From contig NZ_JAJHUO010000003.1 of assembly GCF_020859565.1 (NCBI RefSeq), positions 223,833-287,832 of the forward strand: a DNA stretch of 64,000 bases. Reading direction: 5' to 3'. Shown piece after piece: positions 8,348 through 16,971 of the stretch. The stretch comes from Saccharothrix luteola (GTDB lineage: Bacteria; Actinomycetota; Actinomycetes; Mycobacteriales; Pseudonocardiaceae). Both the position numbers and the translations under genes were made by a program. Below the pieces are notes generated by a model. The model was not told the DNA's origin, made no database searches, and saw only the letters and a list, made by a program, of their open reading frames with translations. The first letter of the stretch is position 1; each line of letters starts with the position of its first letter.

Positions 8348-9937
8348 ATGACGTTCCGTAACCACCCCAAGCCAGTCACGGCCATCGCCGCGCTCGCACT
8401 GACCGCACCACTGCTCGTGACCAGCCCCGCCATCGCCGACCCCAACAACAACTCACCGGCCAAACTCACCAAGGCCGTCACTCTCGACGGCGTGCTGCGC
8501 CACCTCGACGCGTTCCAGGCCATCGCCGACACCCACGGCGACCGGGCCGCCGGCCGGCCCGGCTACCGGGCATCGGTCGACTACGTCGTCGACACCCTGA
8601 CCACCGCCGGCTACACCCCGACCGTGCAGCAGTTCGACTTCCCCTACACGGAGGAGAAGTCCGAACTCGAACAACTCGCGCCCGTCCCCACCACCTACGT
8701 CGTCGACCGCGACTTCACCCGCAACAACTTCACCCCGACGTTCGTCGGCGAAGCCGCCGCACCGGCCTACCCGGTGGACGTCGTCATCCCGCCCGGCCCG
8801 ACGCCGAACTCCAACAGCAGCGGCTGCGAGGCCGCCGACTTCTTCGGCTTCCCGATCGGGGGCATCGCGCTGCTGCAGCGCGGCACGTGCGGCTTCGCCC
8901 AGAAGACGCTGAACGCCCAGGCCGCGGGCGCGTCCGGCGTCGTCCTGTTCAACGAGGGACAGCCGGGCCGCACGGGTCTGTCCACGCCGATCGGCGACAC
9001 CCCGGGCCTCGCGATCCCGGTCGTCTTCGCCACCTACGCGGTCGGCGAGGCGCTCGCCACCAACGTTCCCCGGATCGTCCGGGTGAAGGTCGACTTCTTC
9101 TCCGAACCACGCCCCGCGTGGAACGTGTTCGCCGAGTCGCACGAGGGCTCGGCCGACAACACCGTGATGGCCGGCGCGCACCTCGACAGCGTGCAGGCCG
9201 GCGCCGGGATCAACGACAACGGCACCGGTTCCGCCGCGCTGCTGGAGACCGCCGTCCAGATGGCCAAGGTCAAGACCGACAACCTGGTCCGGTTCGCGTG
9301 GTGGGGCGCCGAGGAGGAAGGCCTGCTCGGCTCCGAGCACTACGTCGCCACCCTGCCGCAGGCCGAGTTGGACCGGATCGCGCTGTACCTGAACTTCGAC
9401 ATGGTCGGCTCGCCCAACTACTTCAACGGCGTCTACGACGGTGACAACTCCAGCGGCACCGCCCCGCCCGGGTTCATCCCGCCAGGCTCGGCGGAGATCG
9501 AGGACGTGTTCGAGAAGTTCTACGCCGACCGCGGCGTGCCGTCGGAGGACACCGAGTTCTCCGGCCGGTCCGACTACGGCCCGTTCATCCAGGTCGGCAT
9601 CCCGGCCGGTGGCCTGTTCACCGGCGCCGAAGGCATCAAGACCGCAGCTCAGGCGGCCCGCTACGGCGGCGTCGCGGACGTCGCGTTCGACCCGTGCTAC
9701 CACCAGCCGTGCGACAGCCTCACCCCGGTCGACGACGGCGCCGACCCCGCGCTGTACGCGCAACTGGACGCCGTCTACGACCTGCGCGGCAACGTCAACG
9801 CGGTGGCTCTGGACGTCAACTCCGACGCCATCGCCACCGCGGTCATCACCTTCGCCTTCGACACGCCGACCGTGAAGAGCGTGCGCAAATCCCACTCAGT
9901 GCGCATCACCTCCTCGGGATCGCGCACCACCTCCTGA
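8348..9937 (+). CDS. Secreted M28 aminopeptidase with PA domain
   Basis: A 529-residue secreted zinc aminopeptidase similar to Streptomyces griseus aminopeptidase. It has a signal peptide (basic start, hydrophobic core to about residue 30, TSPAIA-D), a protease-associated insert (GIALLQRGTCGFAQKTLNA and GVVLFNEG), and an M28 catalytic core. Zinc ligands are visible in order: His in GAHLDS, Asp in INDNGTGSA, Glu-Glu in WWGAEEEGLLGS, Asp in NFDMVGSPN and His in DPCYHQPCDS. The ATG has a CGGAGG ribosome site 7 nt upstream. It likely releases N-terminal residues from peptides outside the cell. The last 18 residues are basic and Ser-rich with no domain. Confidence 0.93.
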   Translation: MTFRNHPKPVTAIAALALTAPLLVTSPAIADPNNNSPAKLTKAVTLDGVLRHLDAFQAIADTHGDRAAGRPGYRASVDYVVDTLTTAGYTPTVQQFDFPYTEEKSELEQLAPVPTTYVVDRDFTRNNFTPTFVGEAAAPAYPVDVVIPPGPTPNSNSSGCEAADFFGFPIGGIALLQRGTCGFAQKTLNAQAAGASGVVLFNEGQPGRTGLSTPIGDTPGLAIPVVFATYAVGEALATNVPRIVRVKVDFFSEPRPAWNVFAESHEGSADNTVMAGAHLDSVQAGAGINDNGTGSAALLETAVQMAKVKTDNLVRFAWWGAEEEGLLGSEHYVATLPQAELDRIALYLNFDMVGSPNYFNGVYDGDNSSGTAPPGFIPPGSAEIEDVFEKFYADRGVPSEDTEFSGRSDYGPFIQVGIPAGGLFTGAEGIKTAAQAARYGGVADVAFDPCYHQPCDSLTPVDDGADPALYAQLDAVYDLRGNVNAVALDVNSDAIATAVITFAFDTPTVKSVRKSHSVRITSSGSRTTS

Positions 9938-9953
9938 AGAACCCACCCGTCAC

Positions 9954-10418
9954 CTACTCACCACCCGCCGGCGGCACGGTGTGCTTCCGGACGTGCTGGA
10001 ACAGCAGGTTCGTCTGCACCTCGCTGACCTCCCGGCGGGTGGTGAAGCGGTCCAGCACCAGGCGCTGCAGGTGCGCCGTGTCCGACACCGCGACGTGCAC
10101 CAGGAAGTCCTCCGGCCCCGCCACGTGCGACATCGCCAGCACCTCCGGCAACGTCAGCACGTAATCCATGAACGGCTCCACGATCGCCCTCGTGTGCGGC
10201 CGGACCCGCACCGCGATGATCGCCTGCACCGGCCGTCCGATGGCGGCCAGGTCGACCTCCGCGTGGTAGCCGGTGATCACGCCGCGCTCGCGCAGCGACC
10301 GGTGCCGGACCACGCACGTCGACGCCGCCACGTTGACCCGGTCCGCCAAGTCCTTGTTGGGCAGCCGAGCGTCCTTCTGGAGCTCCTGCACGATCGCCGC
10401 GTCCACCGAATCCAGCAC
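9954..10418 (-). CDS. Lrp/AsnC-family regulator
   Basis: A 154-residue Lrp/AsnC protein with an N-terminal winged HTH (LDSVDAAIVQELQKDARLPNKDLADRV) and a C-terminal ligand-binding RAM domain (VRVRPHTRAIVEPF, GPEDFLVHVAV). It starts at GTG 10418, 7 nt behind a GGGAGGG ribosome site. It is divergent from the Cys/Met-metabolism PLP enzyme with a 74-bp spacer, the arrangement of the Pseudomonas mdeR-mdeA pair, so it probably activates or represses that enzyme in response to an amino acid. Confidence 0.9.
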   Translation of the reverse strand: MLDSVDAAIVQELQKDARLPNKDLADRVNVAASTCVVRHRSLRERGVITGYHAEVDLAAIGRPVQAIIAVRVRPHTRAIVEPFMDYVLTLPEVLAMSHVAGPEDFLVHVAVSDTAHLQRLVLDRFTTRREVSEVQTNLLFQHVRKHTVPPAGGE

Positions 10419-10492
10419 CGCAAAACCCTCCCACCGCCGAACGACCTGCGGAACTTACCCGCACCAGCCGACGATAAGTCCAAGATTCGCGC

Positions 10493-11737
10493 ATGACCCG
10501 GTTGCGAACGACGGCGGTGCACGGTGGGCGCGACGATCTCGCCGACCTGGGCGTGCACGCCCTGCCGATCGACCTGTCCACCACCTACCCGATCCCGGAC
10601 CAAGCCGAGGGCGGCCACGCGCTGCAACACCTCGCCGAGGGCGCGGCGCACGCCGCCTCGCCGGTCTACTCCCGGCTGCACAACCCGACCGTGGCCCGGT
10701 TCGAGCGGGCCCTGGCGACGTTGGAGGGCACGTCGGCCGCCGTGGCGTTCGGCAGCGGCATGGCCGCGGTGACCGCCGTGGTGCAGGCCGCGTGCGTGCT
10801 GACCGGCAAGCCGCACGTGGTCGCCGTGCGCCCGATCTACGGCGGCACCGACCACCTGCTGTCGTCCGGTCTGCTCGGCGTGCGCACCACCTACGCGACC
10901 GCCGACCGCGTCGCCGACGCGATCACCCCCGACACGGGCTTGGTGGTCATCGAGACACCGGCCAACCCGAACCTGGACCTGCTCGACATCGCCGCGATCG
11001 TCGCCCGGGCGGGCGGCGTCCCGGTGATGGTGGACAACACGTTCGCCACGCCCGTGCTCCAGAACCCGGCCGCTCTCGGCGCCACCTACGTGCTGCACTC
11101 CGGCACCAAGTACCTCGGCGGGCACGGCGACGTGCTCGGCGGCGTCGTGGCGTGCGCCGAGGAGCACGCCGGGCCGTTGCGCCAGATCCGGATCATCACC
11201 GGCGCGGTGCTGCACCCGCTGGGCGGCTACCTGATGCACCGGGGCCTGGCCACGCTGCCGCTCCGCGTCGAGGCGGCCCAGCGCAGCGCGATCGACCTGG
11301 CCGCACGGCTCGACGCGCACCCCGGCACCGGCCTGGTCCGGCACCCGAGCCTGCCCGGCGCCGACCCGGCCGGCCTGATCGGCACGCAGCTGCGCGGTCC
11401 GGGCGCGGTGCTGGCGTTCACCACCCGTGAGGACCCGACCGCGGTCGTGCGCAGGCTCGAGCTGATCACGCCCGCCGTGAGCCTCGGGTCGGTCGACACG
11501 CTCATCGAGCACCCCGCCGCGTTGACGCACCGACTGGTGCCCGACACCGCGCGCGAGGCGTCCGGCGTGCCGACCAACCTCCTGCGCCTGAGCGTCGGAC
11601 TGGAGGACGTCGAGGACATCTGGGACGACCTCGACCGCGCCCTCTCCGGATACGACCGCACCCTCTCCGGGCATTGTGAAGAGGATTACATCAAGTCTTC
11701 CTCAAGCGATTTCCGAGAACGGGCCGTCAGCCACTAG
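10493..11737 (+). CDS. Cys/Met metabolism PLP-dependent enzyme
   Basis: A 414-residue fold-type I PLP enzyme of the trans-sulfuration family (cystathionine gamma-synthase/lyase, methionine gamma-lyase). Motifs: SRLHNPTVARFE, GSGMAAVTAV, IYGGTDHL, the cofactor aspartate in MVDNTFATP, and the Schiff-base lysine in SGTKYLGGHGD. The Cys that marks methionine gamma-lyase after the YG motif is Gly here, so methionine gamma-lyase cannot be asserted; a gamma-synthase or gamma-lyase is equally possible. The last 25 residues are a polar extension. The Lrp gene next door points to amino-acid-responsive expression. Confidence 0.88.
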   Translation: MTRLRTTAVHGGRDDLADLGVHALPIDLSTTYPIPDQAEGGHALQHLAEGAAHAASPVYSRLHNPTVARFERALATLEGTSAAVAFGSGMAAVTAVVQAACVLTGKPHVVAVRPIYGGTDHLLSSGLLGVRTTYATADRVADAITPDTGLVVIETPANPNLDLLDIAAIVARAGGVPVMVDNTFATPVLQNPAALGATYVLHSGTKYLGGHGDVLGGVVACAEEHAGPLRQIRIITGAVLHPLGGYLMHRGLATLPLRVEAAQRSAIDLAARLDAHPGTGLVRHPSLPGADPAGLIGTQLRGPGAVLAFTTREDPTAVVRRLELITPAVSLGSVDTLIEHPAALTHRLVPDTAREASGVPTNLLRLSVGLEDVEDIWDDLDRALSGYDRTLSGHCEEDYIKSSSSDFRERAVSH

Positions 11738-12254
11738 CGTTTCGCCGTCATGGTGTGAACCGGGCGCGCGCAGTCGGCCCCCGTCGAGTGCTCCAATCGA
11801 GCCGATCGGCGGCCGGACCTGCTACAACAGGCCACCGCGCGCTTCGGTTCGCGCCATGTCGCGAAGCCGGTGAACGCGATGGATGATTCGGCTTTCCGAA
11901 TTCCTGCGCGCACTGACCGGTCCCCGACCGGATCAGTGCCGACCGAACGGGACCGAACTGGTGCCAACCGGACCAGTACCGGCCGAATCGGACCGAACCG
12001 GACCTTGGGGGCCCGGACTCGACCCGGCACCCGGATCGCGTCGCCGCTTCCCCGTGCTCGCCGCGCCATCCTCCGCTCCGCGGCGCGGGCGAGCCGCCCG
12101 AGCCCGTCGTTCGACAGCCCACCAGGCCGCCGAACGGGTCGCGGCGCGCGACTGGCGCGCCGCGGGAAGACCGAACGGCCGGGCGGGTGCCACGAGCACC
12201 CGTCCGGCCCGGTCACCTAGGCTGGTGGCAGTTCACCTAGGAGGAAACCCAGCC
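11738..12254. repeat. Non-coding gap with imperfect direct repeats
   Basis: A 517-bp gap before pdxT. It contains two copies of a 33-bp unit (11928-11960 and 11968-12000, 27 of 33 identical, period 40) built from CCGGA, GACCGAA and CAGT elements, with further ACCGG words around them. Frames across it translate to low-complexity Arg/Pro/Gly sequence on both strands and I do not call a gene. The pdxT ribosome site AGGAGG is at 12239-12244. No promoter could be assigned. Confidence 0.45.
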
Positions 12255-12860
12255 GTGTCCGTCGTCGGTGTCCTCGCCCTCCAGGGCGACGTCCGTGAGC
12301 ACCTCGTCGCGTTGGCCGAGGCCGACGTGCTCGCCCGCCCGATCCGCCGGCCCGAGGAGTTGGCCGAGGTCGACGGCGTGGTGCTGCCGGGCGGCGAGTC
12401 GACGACCATCAGCCGGCTGCTCGCCACGTTCGACCTGCTCGAACCACTGCGCGCCCGGATCAAGGAGGGCATGCCCGCCTACGGTTCGTGCGCCGGGATG
12501 ATCCTGCTGGCCGACCGGGTCCTGGACGGGCGGCCCGACCAGCACCAGCTCGGCGGGCTCGACATCGTGGTGCGGCGCAACGCGTTCGGCAGGCAGGTCG
12601 ATTCCTTCGAGGCCGAACTCGACTTCACCGACGTGGGCGAGGTGCACGCGGTGTTCATCCGCGCCCCGTGGGTGGAATCGGCGGGATCGGACGTGGAAGT
12701 ACTCGCCCGGGTGCCCGAAACGGAAGACGCCGGAGAGGCCGCCGGTAGGATCGTCGCGGTTCGGCAGGGGCACGTGCTCGCCACCTCGTTCCACCCGGAA
12801 CTGACCGGCGACGGGCGGGTGCACCGCCTTTTCGTGGACATGGTCCGTGCCGCGGGCTGA
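12255..12860 (+). CDS. pdxT: PLP synthase glutaminase subunit PdxT
   Basis: The glutamine amidotransferase subunit that supplies ammonia to PdxS. The 201-residue protein has the class I GATase triad: Cys79 in YGSCAGM, and His180 and Glu182 in SFHPEL, plus the LPGGEST loop (Gly46-Gly47-Glu48). Complete for the family (about 190-200 aa). The GTG at 12255 follows an AGGAGG site with a 10-nt spacer; the frame is open further upstream but that part is low-complexity. It is 18 nt upstream of yebC and probably co-transcribed. pdxS is not adjacent. Confidence 0.95.
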   Translation: MSVVGVLALQGDVREHLVALAEADVLARPIRRPEELAEVDGVVLPGGESTTISRLLATFDLLEPLRARIKEGMPAYGSCAGMILLADRVLDGRPDQHQLGGLDIVVRRNAFGRQVDSFEAELDFTDVGEVHAVFIRAPWVESAGSDVEVLARVPETEDAGEAAGRIVAVRQGHVLATSFHPELTGDGRVHRLFVDMVRAAG

Positions 12861-12878
12861 GTATTCGACGGAGGAAAG

Positions 12879-13628
12879 ATGAGCGGCCACTCAAAGTGGG
12901 CGACCACCAAGCACAAGAAGGCCGCAATCGACGCCAAGCGCGGCAAGCTCTTCGCGCGGCTGATCAAGAACATCGAGGTGGCGGCCCGCACCGGCGGTAG
13001 CGACCCCGACGGCAACCCGACCCTGTACGACGCCATCCAGAAGGCGCGGAAGAACTCCGTGCCGCTGGACAACATCGAGCGCGCCCGCAAGCGCGGCGGT
13101 GGCGAGGAGGCCGGCGGCGCGGACTGGCAGACCATCATGTACGAGGGCTACGGCCCCAACGGCGTGGCGGTGCTGGTCGAGTGCCTGACCGACAACCGCA
13201 ACCGGGCCGCGTCCGAGGTCCGCACCGCGATGACCCGCAACGGCGGCTCGATGGCCGACCCGGGCTCGGTGGCGTACATGTTCACCCGCAAGGGCGTGGT
13301 CATCGTGCCGAAGGGCGACCTGTCCGAGGACGACGTGCTGATGGCCGTGCTCGACGCGGGCGCGGAGGAGGTCAACGACCTCGGCGAGAGCTACGAGGTC
13401 GTGTCCGAGGCCGGTGACCTGGTCGCGGTGCGCAAGTCCCTCCAGGACGCCGGCTACGACTACGAGTCGGCGGAGGCGAACTTCCTGCCGTCGGTGACCG
13501 TGCAGCTGGAGGCCGAGGGCGCGCGGAAGATCTTCAAGCTGATCGACGCGCTCGAGGACTGCGACGACGTGCAGAACGTGTTCGCGAACTTCGACGTCTC
13601 CGACGAGGTCATGGCCGAGGTCGACTGA
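12879..13628 (+). CDS. yebC: YebC/PmpR family protein
   Basis: A 249-residue member of the YebC/TACO1 family, complete, with the invariant N-terminus [20 protein letters not shown]. Members have been described both as DNA-binding regulators (PmpR) and, more recently, as ribosome-associated factors easing translation of proline-rich stretches. The ATG has a GGAGG site 5 nt upstream. pdxT-yebC is a widespread actinobacterial order, but the ruvCAB genes that often follow are absent here. Confidence 0.95.
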   Translation: MSGHSKWATTKHKKAAIDAKRGKLFARLIKNIEVAARTGGSDPDGNPTLYDAIQKARKNSVPLDNIERARKRGGGEEAGGADWQTIMYEGYGPNGVAVLVECLTDNRNRAASEVRTAMTRNGGSMADPGSVAYMFTRKGVVIVPKGDLSEDDVLMAVLDAGAEEVNDLGESYEVVSEAGDLVAVRKSLQDAGYDYESAEANFLPSVTVQLEAEGARKIFKLIDALEDCDDVQNVFANFDVSDEVMAEVD

Positions 13629-13669
13629 GCCCGACCTCCGGATCCGACCTCCGGGCCGGCCTTGAACCC

Positions 13670-13707
13670 GACGGCCCCTTCGCGGCAGTTGCCGCGGCGG
13701 GGCCGTC
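13670..13707 (+). terminator. Terminator after yebC
   Basis: A nested hairpin: outer arms GACGGCCCC / GGGGCCGTC and inner arms CGCGGCA / TGCCGCG, beginning about 40 nt after the yebC stop. No U-tract. Confidence 0.75.
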
Positions 13708-13790
13708 GCCGTCCCGACCTGTCGTCCGACCGGGGCACGTCGCGGCCGCGCTTATGCGGGGTTGACGCCCGCAACGGGCACAATGGCCGG

Positions 13791-14306
13791 GTGTCGAACC
13801 CCTCCGCCCCCTCCGTCCAGGACATCAACCTGCGCAACTGGCTGTTGACGCAGGCCGAGCAGCACGGTCACGCCGTCGTCACCGTGCCCGAGGACGACGA
13901 AGGCGCCGGCTACTCGTTCTCCGTCGGCGCGTGGCGCCGGTTCGGCGTCGCCGAGGCCGTGGTCCTGGGCCTGCCGCCCGAGCACGCGCAGGTGCTCATC
14001 CGCGCGTACGTCGACCGCGCCAGGCGTGGCGAGCGGTTCGTGCCCGGTCGGCTCTACTACGACTTCCTGGGCGGTGTGCCGGTCACGTTCGAGCGCGTCT
14101 TCAAGGGCTTCTACCCGGAGTTCTTCGGCAGCGCGTTCCTGCTCTACGGCAAGGGCGACTTCGCCGCCCTCCAGATCATCCTGCCCACCGCGGACGGCAA
14201 GTTCCCGTGGCACCACGACGCGCCGATGGGCTTCGGCGACTGGCAGCTGCTGCTGACCGAGAGCGGCCGGCCGGAGAGCTGGGAGCCGGGCGTCACCGGT
14301 CCCTGA
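13791..14306 (+). CDS. DUF4262 domain protein
   Basis: A 171-residue soluble protein of the DUF4262 type, a family scattered in actinomycetes with no established function. Typical parts are GHAVVTVPEDDEGAGYSFSVG, VLGLPPEHAQVLI, a ...FVPGRLYYDFLGGVPVTFERV segment and KFPWHHDAP. It starts at GTG 13791 with no ribosome site; a CACAAT hexamer at 13779-13784 ends 6 nt before the start, as expected for a leaderless transcript. It is preceded by the yebC terminator and followed by its own. Confidence 0.75.
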   Translation: MSNPSAPSVQDINLRNWLLTQAEQHGHAVVTVPEDDEGAGYSFSVGAWRRFGVAEAVVLGLPPEHAQVLIRAYVDRARRGERFVPGRLYYDFLGGVPVTFERVFKGFYPEFFGSAFLLYGKGDFAALQIILPTADGKFPWHHDAPMGFGDWQLLLTESGRPESWEPGVTGP

Positions 14307-14337
14307 GCGACCCCACCAGCACTGTTCGGCACCGTCC

Positions 14338-14366
14338 GGGCCCCGCCGCACCACGCGGCGGGGCCC
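14338..14366 (+). terminator. Terminator after DUF4262 gene
   Basis: A perfect 11-bp inverted repeat GGGCCCCGCCG / CGGCGGGGCCC with a 7-nt loop, starting 32 nt after the stop codon. Confidence 0.8.
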
Positions 14367-14386
14367 GACGTCGTTGTCCGGGAAAT

Positions 14387-14609
14387 GTTGTCAGGGCAAC
14401 GCCCACCGACCGCTGACAACGTCCGAGGGCTATCAATGGCCTGTGCGTCGACTGTCGGGGGCTACGCACACCGCGAGGGGGAGGTGCGCCCCGTCCCGCG
14501 TAGTCGGGGAGCTGCGCGGGGCGGGGCGCGCGCGACGAGGCTTGGTCACGGGGGCCCCGCCCGTGCCAAGGAAGAGGCCGTGGGGGAGAGCCTCCGATGG
14601 GCTCTCCCC
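14387..14609. other. Hairpin-rich non-coding region
   Basis: The gap 14307-14721 contains a run of inverted repeats beyond the terminator: GTTGTCAG / CTGACAAC (14387-14394 and 14413-14420), GTGCGT / ACGCAC near 14440-14470, CTTGG-CACGGG / CCCGTG-CCAAG with one bulge (14541-14570), and GGGGAGAGCC / GGCTCTCCCC (14583-14609). The last two could terminate the minus-strand gene ending at 14722. The whole could be a structured RNA or cis-element. I could not match it to a riboswitch or known ncRNA by eye. Confidence 0.4.
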
Positions 14610-14721
14610 TCGGTGCCCACCACCATCCGAACCGCGATCAGCCGAACGATCACGTGACCGGCCACTACCGGATTGGCCGTCCCTGCCCGGCAGCCACCGC
14701 GACCGCCGGCTCCACCGCCCG

Positions 14722-15285
14722 CTACGGCGTCCGGCCGAGCAGCGCGACGAGCCGGGTCTGCGGGTCCGCGTTGTCGGGCACCGGCACCGGCGGGTCGAAC
14801 AGCCCGCTCGCCGCCCACGCCCCCGCGTTCGGCTCCATGTACTCCAGCACCGCCTCGGCGAGGTCCGGGTCGATCCGGTCGTCCGCCCCGATCGCCCGCG
14901 CCAGGTCCCAGGCGTGCACGGCGAGGTCGGACGTCATCTGCCAGCCGTACTCGACCGCCGTCGCCTTGCCGTAGCTCAGGTGCACGGGCTTGAGCAGCGC
15001 TTTCGGCGCGATCCACGCCTCGCGAGCCGCGGCTGCCGCCAGCACCCACGAGTGCAGCGGGTCGTGGCCGAGTTGGTCGCCGTCGAACCGGTCGCCGACC
15101 TGCTCGATCGTGCAGCCGGCCAGCAGTTCCGGCGCCCACAGCTGCTCGTGGACCAAGTGGTTGACCAGGTCGTGGACCGACCACTCCTTGCAGGGTGTGC
15201 CCCAGTCCCACTGCTCGGGGCGCACCAAGCGCACCCGCGAGTCGAACTCCGTCATCGCGCGTCCGTGAGCCTCGATCAGATCCAC
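14722..15285 (-). CDS. TIGR03086-type DinB/mycothiol isomerase-fold protein
   Basis: A 187-residue protein of the DinB-like metal-binding superfamily related to mycothiol-dependent maleylpyruvate isomerase (TIGR03086 type). It has the family's PEQWDWGTPCKEWSVHDLVNHLVHEQ and DLAVHAWDLARAIGAD segments, whose histidines form the metal site. The family N-terminal helix begins right at the GTG at 15285, so this start is kept although no strong ribosome site is visible. Substrate unknown; a thiol-dependent reaction is likely in a mycothiol producer (inference). Confidence 0.8.
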   Translation of the reverse strand: MDLIEAHGRAMTEFDSRVRLVRPEQWDWGTPCKEWSVHDLVNHLVHEQLWAPELLAGCTIEQVGDRFDGDQLGHDPLHSWVLAAAAAREAWIAPKALLKPVHLSYGKATAVEYGWQMTSDLAVHAWDLARAIGADDRIDPDLAEAVLEYMEPNAGAWAASGLFDPPVPVPDNADPQTRLVALLGRTP

Positions 15286-15433
15286 CCCACGAGTGCACCA
15301 AACGTTGAACCGGCCCGCACCCCGAGGCTGTGCGATAGGCCACTCGGGCGTATCGGGATTTCATCCCGTACACCCGTACGGCGTAATGTGGCCCGGTCTG
15401 CCGACGGTGACATCGTTGACACAGGAGGAACAC

Positions 15434-16909
15434 GTGAGCGCCACGAGCGCCGTCTCCACCCCGCAGCGGGGCTTCTTCGGTCATCCCCGAGGACTGTCGA
15501 CGCTGTTCTTCACCGAGCTGTGGGAGCGCTTCTCCTACTACGGGATGAAGGCGATCCTCGCCTACTACCTGTACCGGTCCACCGCCGAAGGCGGCCTCGG
15601 GCTCGACCAGAGCTTCGCGTTGTCGTTGGTCGCCATCTACGGCGCGTCGGTCTACATGTCCGGCGTCGCGGGCGGTTGGCTGGCCGACCGGGTGCTCGGC
15701 GGGCAGCGCGCCGTGTTCTACGGCGGCGTGCTGATCATGTTCGGGCACATCGCGCTGGCGCTGCCGATCGGCCTGGCGGGCGTCTACACCGGTCTGATCC
15801 TGATCGTGCTCGGCACCGGTCTGCTCAAGCCGAACATCTCCACGGTGGTCGGCGGCCTGTACGACCGGCAGGACCCGCGCCGCGACTCCGGCTTCACGAT
15901 CTTCTACATGGGCATCAACCTCGGCGGCTTCCTCGCGCCGCTGGTGTGCGGGTTCCTCGGCGAGACCTACGACTGGCACCTCGGCTTCGGCGCCGCGGCG
16001 GTCGGCATGGCGTTGGGCCTGGTCGTCTACCGGCTCGGCCAACGCGGTCTCGGCGACTCGGCCTCCGCGCCCCCGTTCCCGCTGCCCGCCGAGGAGCGCG
16101 GCCGGGTGATCGGTCGGATCGTGGGCGTGGCCCTCGGCTCGGTGGCCGTGGTGGCGCTGCTGGTCGTGCTCGGGGTGCTCGGCGCGGAGGGCGTGATCAA
16201 CCTGATCAGCCTGCTGTCGGTGCTGCTGCCGATCGGCTACTTCACCGTGATGATCCGCAGCCCGCGCACCACGCCGGTGGAGCGGTCGCGGGTGATCGCC
16301 TACATCCCGCTGTTCATCGCGGCGGCGATGTTCTGGCTGCTGTTCGAGCAGAGCGCGACGGTGATCGCCGCGTTCGCCGACACCAGGGTCGACAACTCGT
16401 TCCTCGGGTGGGTGTTCCCGCCGTCGTTCATCCAGTCGATCAACCCGGTGATGATCATCGCGGTGGCGCCGCTGTTCGCGCTGCTGTGGGTGAAGCTGGC
16501 CAAGCGCCAGCCCTCGACGCCGCGCAAGTTCGCCTACTCGTTGCTGCTGGTCGGCCTGTCGTTCCTCCTGATGATGATCGCGAGCCAGGGTGACCCGTCG
16601 GTGCGGGTGAGCTTCCTGTGGCTGGTGCTGATGTACCTGGTCATGACGTGCGGCGAGTTGCTGCTGTCGCCGGTGGGCCTGTCGGTGACGACGAAGCTCG
16701 CGCCGCGCGCGTTCGCCTCGCAGACCATGGGCCTGTGGTTCCTGGCCACGGCGGCGGGCTCGGGCGTGGGCGCGATCGTGGTGCGGTTCTACAGCGACGA
16801 GAACGCCGTGGCGTACTTCGGCGTGCTCGGCGCGGTGGCGATCGGCCTCGGTGTGGCGCTGGTCGTCGCGACGAAGTCCATCCACCGGTTGATGCGGGGC
16901 GTGGACTGA
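15434..16909 (+). CDS. Proton-dependent oligopeptide transporter (POT)
   Basis: A 491-residue inner-membrane peptide/H+ symporter of the POT/PTR2 (DtpT-like) family with about 12-14 hydrophobic segments. The N-terminal signature FFTELWERFSYYGMKAILAY carries the ExxERF motif for proton coupling; GTGLLKPNISTVVGGLY and a GFTIFYMGINLGGFLAPL segment are the next family signatures. The GTG at 15434 has a perfect GGAGG 5 nt upstream. It imports di- and tripeptides and could work with the secreted peptidases in this window. Single gene, closed by its own terminator. Confidence 0.92.
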   Translation: MSATSAVSTPQRGFFGHPRGLSTLFFTELWERFSYYGMKAILAYYLYRSTAEGGLGLDQSFALSLVAIYGASVYMSGVAGGWLADRVLGGQRAVFYGGVLIMFGHIALALPIGLAGVYTGLILIVLGTGLLKPNISTVVGGLYDRQDPRRDSGFTIFYMGINLGGFLAPLVCGFLGETYDWHLGFGAAAVGMALGLVVYRLGQRGLGDSASAPPFPLPAEERGRVIGRIVGVALGSVAVVALLVVLGVLGAEGVINLISLLSVLLPIGYFTVMIRSPRTTPVERSRVIAYIPLFIAAAMFWLLFEQSATVIAAFADTRVDNSFLGWVFPPSFIQSINPVMIIAVAPLFALLWVKLAKRQPSTPRKFAYSLLLVGLSFLLMMIASQGDPSVRVSFLWLVLMYLVMTCGELLLSPVGLSVTTKLAPRAFASQTMGLWFLATAAGSGVGAIVVRFYSDENAVAYFGVLGAVAIGLGVALVVATKSIHRLMRGVD

Positions 16910-16922
16910 CCTGACCCCGTTC

Positions 16923-16951
16923 GGTGAGGGGCGCGGCGCACGCCCCTCACC
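16923..16951. terminator. Bidirectional terminator, POT / NmrA-like gene
   Basis: A perfect 11-bp inverted repeat GGTGAGGGGCG / CGCCCCTCACC with a 7-nt loop between convergent genes. The stem is nearly the same as that at 39303-39337. Confidence 0.85.
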
Positions 16952-16971
16952 GGACGGTCATCCGGACCCCG

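Noticed and set aside
9870..9937. Frameshift at the end of the M28 peptidase
   Set aside because: The Ser/Arg-rich tail looks odd, but all zinc ligands precede it and no continuation was found in another frame.
10493..11737. Naming the PLP enzyme methionine gamma-lyase (mdeA)
   Set aside because: Context fits, but the diagnostic active-site Cys is Gly, so a specific name is not justified.
11734..12216. 160-codon minus-strand frame in the pdxT upstream gap
   Set aside because: Arg-rich low-complexity translation of a repeated DNA stretch; no start signal.
14387..14609. Possible c-di-AMP or cobalamin riboswitch
   Set aside because: The conserved core sequences of these classes could not be found by eye; left as an unclassified structured region.
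14546..16885. 779-codon open frame opposite the POT transporter
   Set aside because: It is a His/Arg-rich shadow of the transporter gene, which has clear motifs and a ribosome site. The minus frame has neither.
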